Positions 16,784 through 23,859 of a stretch of DNA of 64,000 nucleotides are shown here, one piece after another. The notes under the pieces are model-generated. The model searched no databases, was not told the origin of the DNA, and saw only the letters and a list, made by a program, of their open reading frames with translations. Position numbers and translations under genes: made by a program. Numbering within the stretch: the first letter of the stretch is position 1; the number at the start of each line of letters is the position of its first letter. This DNA comes from Pseudomonas crudilactis (GTDB lineage: Bacteria > Pseudomonadota > Gammaproteobacteria > Pseudomonadales > Pseudomonadaceae), in the NCBI RefSeq assembly GCF_013433315.1, contig NZ_WXVV01000001.1:124001-188000 (forward strand), written 5' to 3'.

Positions 16784-19035
16784 TGAACGTTCGAATCGAC
16801 CCTTCACAGCAAGCCTCGGTACTGGATCTGCACGAACCGATCAATGTATCCCGCAGGCGTTTTCTGACCGGAACTGCCGTCGGCGCACTGGTGCTCGGTT
16901 TCGGCCTGCCGCTCGGTGCAACACGCGTGCAAGCTGCCGTTGCAGCAGCGACGGCCGAACGCGGCACGCAGGTCCCGGCGTTTCTCGAGATCCGTCCAGA
17001 CAACCGCGTGCGTCTGCTCTGCCCGTTCATGGAAGGCGGACAAGGCACGTTCACGGCGATGGCACAAATCGTCGGTGAAGAACTCGATGCCGATCCGTCG
17101 ACCTTTCTGGTCGAAGCCGCACCGCCCGGCGAAGCCTATGTGGTGTTGGAAAACGGCATGCGCATCACCGGCGGCAGCATGTCGGTGCGCATGAGCTACC
17201 CGGTCATGCGCCGCCTCGGTGCCCTCGCCCGCGCCATGTTATTGCAGGCGGGCGCGCAGCAACTTGGCGTGCCGGTGAGCGAGTTGACTACCGAGCCGGG
17301 CAAAGTCGTGCATGCCAAGTCAGGCCGCTCGTTGGCCTACGGTGAACTGGCTGAGCGCGCGATGGATCTGCCGGTTCCCGATCCGGCCTCTGTGAAGCTG
17401 CGTGATCCGAGCCAGTTCCGCTGGATCGGCAAACCGGTGAAACGCCTCGATGCCTACGACAAGTCCACCGGCAAGGCGCTGTACAGCATCGATCTGAAGG
17501 TCGACGACATGCTCCATGCCGCCGTTCAACATGCCCCGCGCCTGGGCATGACGGTCGGCAACCTGCGCAACGAAGAGCAGGTCAAGGCGATGAAAGGCGT
17601 GCATTCCGTGCATCGTCTGCCGGGCGCCGTGGCGGTGGTCGCGGAGCGCTGGTGGCATGCCAAACGTGCCGTCGAGGCGATCCAGGTCGACTGGCAAGAG
17701 CCAACGGCCGATAGCAAAGTGCGGCCGATGCCCGCCGACTTTTCCAGCGATGCCTGGTTCAAACGCCTCGCGGAAGATAAAGGCCCGGCCAAAGATGATG
17801 AAAACCAAGGCGACGTGGCGTCGATTTTCAAGGACACCAAGACCCGGATCGACGCCACTTACCACAACCAATACCTGAACCACGGTCAACTGGAACCGCC
17901 TTCAGCACTGGCCCGATTCAACCCCGACGGTTCGCTGGAAGTCTGGCTGCCGAATCAGGCGCCGGACATGTTCCGCGCCGACATCGCCAAACGCACGGGC
18001 CTCGATCTTTCGCGCATCACCTTGCATTCCCCGCTGCTGGGCGGGTTCTTTGGCCGGCATTTTCTCTACGACTCGGCCAGTCCCTACCCTCAGGCGATCG
18101 CGTTGTCCAAGGCCGTTGGCCGACCGGTCAAACTGATCTGGAGTCGCGAAGAAGAGTTCCTGCGTGACGTGCTGCGCCCGGTTGCCGCAGTGAATTTCCG
18201 CGCTGCGCTGGACAGCGACGGCTGGCCGCTGGCAATCGAAGCGATCAGCGCCACCGAAGGCCCGACCGAAGCGCTCGCCGGCAAGCAGGGTGAAAAACTC
18301 GACCCCACGGCGCTTGAAGGGTTGTCGGGCAAGTCCTATGCGATCGCCAACAAACGCATCGCGCAGATCTACGTCAAAGGCCCTGCGATGCTCGGTTACT
18401 GGCGTTCGGTGGGCAATTCGCTGAACGACTTCTTCTATGAATCGTTCCTTGATGAACTGGCCGACAAGGGCGGCAAGGATCCGTTCGACCTGCGCCTGCA
18501 TCTGCTGCGTGACAACAAACGCCTGACCACCCTGCTGCAAGCGGTGGGTGAACTGTCGGGTGGCTGGAAGCGCGGGCCGTTTACCGCCGAGGACGGCAGC
18601 AAACGTGCGCGCGGCGTGGCCATGGCTTCGCCGTTCGGTACGGAGACGGCGGTGATCGCCGAGGTGTCCATCGAGAACGGCCAGGTCAAGGTGCACGACA
18701 TCTGGCAGGCAATTGACCCGGGCAGCATCGTCAACCCGGCGATTGTCGAAGCGCAGGTCAATGGCGCCGTGGCGCTGGGACTGTCGCAAACCCTGATGGA
18801 AGAAGCCGTGTGGATTGATGGCAAACCCCGGGCGCGCAACTACGACTTGTATCCGATCCTGCCGCCTGCGCGGATGGCTCGGGTCCATGTGCGTGTGGTC
18901 GAGAGTGGCGAAAAAATGGGTGGCATCGGTGAACCGCCGTTGCCAGCGGTCGCGCCCGCCGTCGCTAACGCGGTGGCAAGGCTAACCGGTCAGCGGGTGC
19001 GCAGCCTGCCCATGAGCCGACACACCTTCACTTGA
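16783..19035 (+). CDS. Molybdopterin-binding large subunit, Tat-exported (IorB/AldH-like)
   Basis: 750 residues from ATG 16783 (an adjacent GTG at 16780 is possible). A twin-arginine signal, SRRRFLTGTAVGALVLGFGLPLGA, sits at about residues 23-50, so the enzyme acts in the periplasm. It shows the two-half Mo-binding arrangement of xanthine dehydrogenase family proteins lacking an FAD subunit, and the catalytic Glu motif near the end (GGIGEPPLPAVAPAVANAV). It likely oxidises aldehydes or N-heterocycles and hands electrons to the triheme cytochrome encoded next. Confidence 0.93.
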   Translation: MNVRIDPSQQASVLDLHEPINVSRRRFLTGTAVGALVLGFGLPLGATRVQAAVAAATAERGTQVPAFLEIRPDNRVRLLCPFMEGGQGTFTAMAQIVGEELDADPSTFLVEAAPPGEAYVVLENGMRITGGSMSVRMSYPVMRRLGALARAMLLQAGAQQLGVPVSELTTEPGKVVHAKSGRSLAYGELAERAMDLPVPDPASVKLRDPSQFRWIGKPVKRLDAYDKSTGKALYSIDLKVDDMLHAAVQHAPRLGMTVGNLRNEEQVKAMKGVHSVHRLPGAVAVVAERWWHAKRAVEAIQVDWQEPTADSKVRPMPADFSSDAWFKRLAEDKGPAKDDENQGDVASIFKDTKTRIDATYHNQYLNHGQLEPPSALARFNPDGSLEVWLPNQAPDMFRADIAKRTGLDLSRITLHSPLLGGFFGRHFLYDSASPYPQAIALSKAVGRPVKLIWSREEEFLRDVLRPVAAVNFRAALDSDGWPLAIEAISATEGPTEALAGKQGEKLDPTALEGLSGKSYAIANKRIAQIYVKGPAMLGYWRSVGNSLNDFFYESFLDELADKGGKDPFDLRLHLLRDNKRLTTLLQAVGELSGGWKRGPFTAEDGSKRARGVAMASPFGTETAVIAEVSIENGQVKVHDIWQAIDPGSIVNPAIVEAQVNGAVALGLSQTLMEEAVWIDGKPRARNYDLYPILPPARMARVHVRVVESGEKMGGIGEPPLPAVAPAVANAVARLTGQRVRSLPMSRHTFT

Positions 19036-19052
19036 TCAGCGCCGGAGCGTCC

Positions 19053-20405
19053 ATGAATAACAGCCGATTCGCAAGAACCGCTGGCTGGCTGGCAGTGCCG
19101 TGCCTGATCGCGGCAGGCCTGCTGGCCTGGTATGTCACCCGCGAGCCTGTCTCGCGCCTGGAAAACCATCAGATCGCCGTGTCCGACATCGACCCGGCGC
19201 TGGTCACCCGTGGCGAATACGTCGCCCGGCTCAGCGATTGCGTGGCTTGCCACAGCGTGCCGGGCGGCGCGCCGTTCGCTGGCGGCCTGGAAATGGCCAC
19301 GCCGCTGGGCTCAATCCATGCGACCAATATCACCCCGGACACGGAGACCGGCATCGGCCACTACAGCCTGGCGGATTTCGACCGGGCGGTGCGCCACGGC
19401 GTGGCACCCGACAGTCGCCGGTTGTATCCGGCGATGCCCTACCCGTCCTACGCCAAACTCAGTGACGATGATGTACGTGCGTTGTATGCGTTCTTCATGA
19501 AAGGCGTGGCGCCGGTGAAACAGGCGAATATCCCCAGCACCATTCCCTTTCCGCTGAACCTGCGCTGGCCGATCGCACTGTGGAACGGCGTGTTTGTCGA
19601 CGCCGAGCCCTACGTGGCCAAACCTTCGCAAGATGAACAGTGGAACCGTGGCGCTTACCTCGTTCAGGGCGCCGGCCACTGCGGCAGTTGCCACACGCCG
19701 CGCGGCCTGGCTTTCAACGAGAAGGCACTGGATGAGGCCGGTAAGCCGTACCTCGCCGGTGCGTTGCTCGATGGCTGGTACGCACCGAGCCTGCGCGATG
19801 ACCACAACACCGGGCTGGGCCGCTGGAGCGAAGCGGAGATCGTGCAGTTCCTCAAGACCGGTCGCAACCAGCACGCGGTGGTCTACGGCTCGATGACCGA
19901 GGCGTTCAACAACTCCACCCAGTTCATGAGCGATGAAGATTTGACCGCGATTGCCCACTACCTGAAGTCGCTTCCCGGGGATCGCGAACGGGATGGCGCG
20001 CCGTGGCAGTATCAAGCGGTGTCGGCAGCGCAACGTCTGGACTCGCCCGGTGCGCATACCTACGTGACGCGCTGTGCTTCCTGCCACGGTCTGGACGGCA
20101 AGGGTCAACCTGAATGGATACCGCCGCTGGCCGGCGCGACTTCTGCACTGGCCAAGGAAAGCGCCTCGGCGATCAACATCACCCTGAACGGTTCGCAACG
20201 TGTGGTGGCGGCCGGCGTGCCGGACGCCTATCGCATGCCAGCCTTCCGTGAGCAGTTGTCGGATCAACAGATCGCCGAAGTGCTGACGTTCATGCGCAGC
20301 ACTTGGGGCAATCAGAGCACGGCGGTTGATGCGCAGACGGTGAGCAAACTGCGTGAACACACCGATCCGGCCAGCAGCAGCCCGATCATCCTGCAGATGC
20401 GCTAA
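19053..20405 (+). CDS. Membrane-anchored triheme cytochrome c
   Basis: 450 residues from ATG 19053, which has GGAGCG ahead. An N-terminal anchor (GWLAVPCLIAAGLLAWYV) is followed by three c-type heme motifs: CVACH at 63-67, CGSCH at 210-214 and CASCH at 341-345. This is the architecture of the cytochrome subunit of alcohol, gluconate and periplasmic aldehyde dehydrogenases. It would carry electrons from the Mo hydroxylase to ubiquinone or an oxidase. Third gene of the operon. Confidence 0.93.
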   Translation: MNNSRFARTAGWLAVPCLIAAGLLAWYVTREPVSRLENHQIAVSDIDPALVTRGEYVARLSDCVACHSVPGGAPFAGGLEMATPLGSIHATNITPDTETGIGHYSLADFDRAVRHGVAPDSRRLYPAMPYPSYAKLSDDDVRALYAFFMKGVAPVKQANIPSTIPFPLNLRWPIALWNGVFVDAEPYVAKPSQDEQWNRGAYLVQGAGHCGSCHTPRGLAFNEKALDEAGKPYLAGALLDGWYAPSLRDDHNTGLGRWSEAEIVQFLKTGRNQHAVVYGSMTEAFNNSTQFMSDEDLTAIAHYLKSLPGDRERDGAPWQYQAVSAAQRLDSPGAHTYVTRCASCHGLDGKGQPEWIPPLAGATSALAKESASAINITLNGSQRVVAAGVPDAYRMPAFREQLSDQQIAEVLTFMRSTWGNQSTAVDAQTVSKLREHTDPASSSPIILQMR

Positions 20406-20417
20406 GAGGAGAGACTG

Positions 20418-21422
20418 ATGGAAAGCATCGACTTGCTGGTCCTGCGCACAGCGCGGGACTGGCTTGCCGCCGGCGAACGTGTGTTGCTCGCCACGGTGGC
20501 GCGCACCTGGGGTTCTTCACCACGGCCGACGGGATCGATGATGGCTTTGCGTGACGACGGTCGCGTGGTGGGCAGCGTGTCCGGCGGCTGCATCGAGGAT
20601 GACCTGATCCATCGCTTCACCACGGCCCATGGCGGCAGCGCTTTTAGCGACAGCGCACCGCAAGTGGTGCGCTATGGCGTCAGTGCCGATGAAGCGCATC
20701 GCTTCGGCTTGCCCTGCGGTGGCACGCTGGAACTGATCCTTGAGTTCAACCCGGCGTGGCAGTCACTCGACGCGTTGCTGTTGCAACTGGACGCCGGGCA
20801 ACTGGTTCGCCGTCGTCTGGCGCTGGAGTCCGGGCAGGTGATGCTCGAACCGACCGCAACGCCGGAACAGTTCAGCTTCGATGGCGCGCAGATGCTCAAC
20901 ACCTTGGGGCCGGGTTATCGGATGCTGATGATCGGGGCCGGCGCGCTGGCCGAGTATCTGGCGACCATGGCGTTGTTCAACGGCTTCAAAGTGGCGGTTT
21001 GCGATCCGCGTCCCGAGTACATCGAGACGTGGGCGGTAGACGGCGTGGAGCGCATCGTCGGCATGCCGGATGACGTGGTGCGCGACTTCGCGGTCGATCT
21101 GCGCACCTGCATCGTCGCCTTGAGCCATGACCCCAAACTCGACGATCTGGCCCTGCTCGAAGCGCTGCACGGTCCGGCGTTCTACATCGGTGCGATCGGC
21201 TCGCGGCGTAACAGCCAACTGCGCCGCGAACGCCTGATCGAGCATTTTGGTGAAACCGAAGCGTCGCTTGCGCGCCTGCACGGACCGATCGGCCTGTACA
21301 TCGGCAGCAAGACGCCTGCGGAAATCGCCGTCAGCGTGATGGCGGAGATTCTTGCGGCGAAGAATGGCGCGAGCCTGCCGAAAGCGTTTTCAATTGCCAG
21401 GGCCAAAGCGCTCGCAGAATGA
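20418..21422 (+). CDS. XdhC-family molybdenum cofactor maturation protein
   Basis: 334 residues. XdhC proteins bind Mo cofactor, promote its sulfuration and insert it into the partner enzyme. The N-terminal XdhC/CoxI motif GSSPRPTGSMMALRDDGRVVGSVSGGCIEDDLI and the C-terminal Rossmann domain (MLMIGAGALAEYLATMALFNGFKVAVCDPR ... FYIGAIGSRRNSQLRRERL ... GPIGLYIGSKTPAEIAVSVMAEI) are both present. It follows the cytochrome by 12 bases with AAGAGGAGAG as ribosome site, completing the hydroxylase operon. It acts in the cytoplasm before Tat export of the large subunit. Confidence 0.93.
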   Translation: MESIDLLVLRTARDWLAAGERVLLATVARTWGSSPRPTGSMMALRDDGRVVGSVSGGCIEDDLIHRFTTAHGGSAFSDSAPQVVRYGVSADEAHRFGLPCGGTLELILEFNPAWQSLDALLLQLDAGQLVRRRLALESGQVMLEPTATPEQFSFDGAQMLNTLGPGYRMLMIGAGALAEYLATMALFNGFKVAVCDPRPEYIETWAVDGVERIVGMPDDVVRDFAVDLRTCIVALSHDPKLDDLALLEALHGPAFYIGAIGSRRNSQLRRERLIEHFGETEASLARLHGPIGLYIGSKTPAEIAVSVMAEILAAKNGASLPKAFSIARAKALAE

Positions 21423-21534
21423 GACGCGCTCGTTATCGGCAGGCAACGACGCCAGCATTTTCCGCGCGGCACAACTCAAATGAAAGCCCGACCCTATTCA
21501 CTCTATCAACAGGCCAACCGCGCATCGTCGCAGT

Positions 21535-22470
21535 TCAAAATAAGGACGCCTGGGATTTCACTGCTAAAAGCAAGTCAGGGTCAATGCCTTCCGCGCTGCC
21601 TACGAGAAACGGACTATCAGGATCGTGATTTCGCTTGTTTGAAATAACTCGTTCATGACTGAATGTCGCATAGCAATAAGAGCAACCATGCAGGCAAGTA
21701 TTATAGACCCCAACATCAACGCTTTTGATACAGCCACACGACTCCCGTTGACCCTTATCCTTGTCACCGCTCAAAGAAAGTCCGAATACCTCCTGTATTA
21801 ACCGCTCATCAATACATTTACCGTGTCCAATTTCGTTGACCTCGACTTCTTCGGCGCAGGTGAAAATCTCCATGTCATGTTGGGCAGCAGTCTTGGCCAT
21901 GAAGTCTGTAAGCTTCTGCAAGCTTTCTCGATCTTTTGCAATATCGGAACAAATCAACCCCTCAACATCCCGCAAATTTTTTTCTGTCTTTTTATAGAAG
22001 TCAGAAAAGCTCACTACAACACGCCGAGTATACCCGGATAGATTCTTTGCAATTTTCTGAAACAGTCGCTTATGCTCTTCCAGAGGCAGTAGATTCGAAA
22101 GCAAAACAGGGTCATACCGCCATATGACGCGGCGCGCACCTAATTGGGAACTCAACTTCCTGAATTCCTCAATCGCTTTATACGGATTGGGAACCGAGCG
22201 CTCAAGCGAGCGCGGATACCCGGTAATCGTATACTGAAAGTAATAATTGAATCCCCTTTCATCCAACTCCGGAAGGTATGGCATTAAATTTGTCGGGTTG
22301 CGAGTCCAGAAAACGATAGCTTCGACGTCTTGCGCCAACATTGAGACGCGACGTATTTGATTGTGATTAAAAGGGTTTCGCGTAAGTAAAAAGCCAGCCC
22401 GCACTCTTTTAATAAACCATTCGGCGTAAAAAGCAGGAATATCGGTTCTTCGGCTAGCACTAATTATCAC
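21535..22470 (-). CDS. DUF1848 protein with C-terminal CX3CX2C cysteine motif
   Basis: 311 residues. The start MIISASRRTDIPAFYAEWFIKRVRAGF and the later VFWTRNPTNLMPYL are DUF1848 (PF08902) signatures. The C-terminus holds Cys245, Cys247, Cys259, Cys263 and Cys266; the last three form a CX3CX2C radical-SAM-like motif (TCLHGCSYCYA), placed at the C-terminal end, not the N-terminal as usual. This suggests an iron-sulfur, possibly radical, enzyme; no reaction is known to me. It overlaps the upstream methyltransferase-like gene by 11 bases. The region is AT-richer than its surroundings, suggesting transfer. Confidence 0.85.
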   Translation of the reverse strand: MIISASRRTDIPAFYAEWFIKRVRAGFLLTRNPFNHNQIRRVSMLAQDVEAIVFWTRNPTNLMPYLPELDERGFNYYFQYTITGYPRSLERSVPNPYKAIEEFRKLSSQLGARRVIWRYDPVLLSNLLPLEEHKRLFQKIAKNLSGYTRRVVVSFSDFYKKTEKNLRDVEGLICSDIAKDRESLQKLTDFMAKTAAQHDMEIFTCAEEVEVNEIGHGKCIDERLIQEVFGLSLSGDKDKGQRESCGCIKSVDVGVYNTCLHGCSYCYATFSHERVISNKRNHDPDSPFLVGSAEGIDPDLLLAVKSQASLF

Positions 22471-23305
22471 GTTTAACGCCCCAAAACACCGTCGAACTCA
22501 TATTAACTTTGGGCCTGACTTGTTGAAAGATTTCGTCTGCATAAGGAAATCCCGCCCATCCTTGGTTGCCTGCCTCTGAGCAATCAACATTAGCAGCTTC
22601 AAAGACTATTCGAATCTTTCTCTCAACATCAATTTCAGCCCTATCGTTTATCACAATAACCCCGCCATTCCACATCACTCTTCTCAGCTTTTTGCCTAGA
22701 TCTTTAAGATCAGACTCATCAAGTTCTGAAATCAGGTAGGAACATAACGCTATATCAAACTCCTCGTCCTCCTCTCTGAGGGTATCGAGCCCCGCCATTA
22801 CATTCGCATGCATGGTATCAAGTCTGAATAAAATGTCACCTGCAACATTCAGGATGACATTACGTGCAACATCATCCCACAACGGCTCAATATCCATTCT
22901 TGTTATGAATATTCGATGCAGAGAGAAATCCTCAATTTCTTGCTTAAGAAACTCCAGAGTCGCATGTATATCACTCCCCGGCCCCCCACCCAAAGAGAGA
23001 ATCCGAATAGGCGCATACCTCAGGATATTGGCTATGACATTTTCAGACACGCGCCGTAAACCTGCTCGATTCTCCGCAGCATGGACGGGAAGAAACCGGA
23101 TTACATAAAGCTTGCGCTTTTCGACGCAATCGTAGCTTACGTCATTATTATCAAAGTACTGGAGTCGCAGGCACTCTACGCAGCTTGTTGAACGTGGCGT
23201 CCGGTCGGCGCATTTGGACCATTTATTACCATCAAGCTCAGCAAACATATCAGAAACAATTTTTTCCATAAAATCCTGATCGTCCCAGAAATCATAACCG
23301 TTCAA
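22460..23305 (-). CDS. Methyltransferase-like protein, unknown substrate
   Basis: 281 residues from a TTG start whose bases overlap the stop of the preceding small ORF (TTGA), so it is translationally coupled. A Rossmann SAM-binding motif I, IRILSLGGGPGSD, lies at residues 100-112, followed by DIEPLWDD as the acidic ribose-binding loop and FDIALCSYLISEL as motif IV. The N-terminal 60 residues carry four Cys (32, 42, 45, 60) that could bind metal. I cannot place it in a named family. It is in an apparent operon with the DUF1848 gene. Confidence 0.7.
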   Translation of the reverse strand: MNGYDFWDDQDFMEKIVSDMFAELDGNKWSKCADRTPRSTSCVECLRLQYFDNNDVSYDCVEKRKLYVIRFLPVHAAENRAGLRRVSENVIANILRYAPIRILSLGGGPGSDIHATLEFLKQEIEDFSLHRIFITRMDIEPLWDDVARNVILNVAGDILFRLDTMHANVMAGLDTLREEDEEFDIALCSYLISELDESDLKDLGKKLRRVMWNGGVIVINDRAEIDVERKIRIVFEAANVDCSEAGNQGWAGFPYADEIFQQVRPKVNMSSTVFWGVKRDN

Positions 23306-23484
23306 TCATTTGAATACTGGCTTACGGCCATCATTCGGTCAAGCTTGATAAGCCCGTACGGTTCATTTTGAGGCATTTTCCAGAGCGTCTTGAAGGCATG
23401 CAACAGAAGCAAACCCTCGTAAATGTCGCCTGTTGGATATGCACCTTGGATTTTCTGCAAGCGTTCGCCCATTTGATTGCACAC
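23302..23484 (-). CDS. Small hypothetical protein, first ORF of the DUF1848 operon
   Basis: 60 residues (GTG or internal ATG start, MGERLQKIQGAYPTGDIYEGLLLLHAFKTLW). Its stop codon overlaps the start of the methyltransferase-like gene. No family recognised. No strong ribosome site is seen, and the frame immediately upstream belongs to a decayed gene, so it may be either a genuine small partner or a remnant. Confidence 0.4.
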   Translation of the reverse strand: MCNQMGERLQKIQGAYPTGDIYEGLLLLHAFKTLWKMPQNEPYGLIKLDRMMAVSQYSND

Positions 23485-23505
23485 GCGTGCCCCGCCTACA
23501 TCCCA

Positions 23506-23786
23506 TTACATGAGCCTCATTAGGGTGATCACATGGTCACCATACCTGAAGATCTGCCCCTCAATCGTCGCAATATAAATGCCCGTTGGATGCGCTAATT
23601 CTACAAAGAATGCTTGCAGGCTCTTCGATTCTTGCCATTTCTGAGTAGCTCAGGCTTAGACCTGTCAAAAATACCAATATTCCTGTCGAAAAAAAGCATC
23701 TCGCTTCGGGCAGTTGGAATAAATTCGGTCCCGAGGTTAAAACGCCCCCCGTCAGGCACGTGATTCAGCAACGAACTACGCTTCAC
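23506..23786 (-). pseudogene. Frameshifted remnant, unknown protein
   Basis: One frame reads from GTG 23786 (KRSSLLNHVPDGGRFNLG... SKPELLRNGKN). It is continued, after a one-base shift near 23620, by a second frame (QESKSLQAFFVELAHPTGIY... HVITLMRLM) that ends at 23506. Joined, they give about 90 residues of protein-like sequence. Neither frame has a ribosome site. The family is unknown. This and the gcd promoter fill the 375-base gap between 23485 and 23859. Confidence 0.4.
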
Positions 23787-23800
23787 GTTGAAATTTGTGA

Positions 23801-23830
23801 TTTAACTAGGTAGTTACCTAACTATATAAT
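23801..23830 (+). promoter_or_regulatory. gcd promoter with operator between -35 and -10
   Basis: A consensus -10 TATAAT at 23825-23830 lies 18 bases from a weak -35 TTTAAC at 23801-23806. The spacer contains TAGGTA-GT-TACCTA (23807-23820) and an overlapping TAGTTA-CC-TAACTA (23811-23824). A repressor bound here would block polymerase. Confidence 0.6.
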
Positions 23831-23859
23831 GCGCGCCTCATTTCAACGGGACACTCAAC

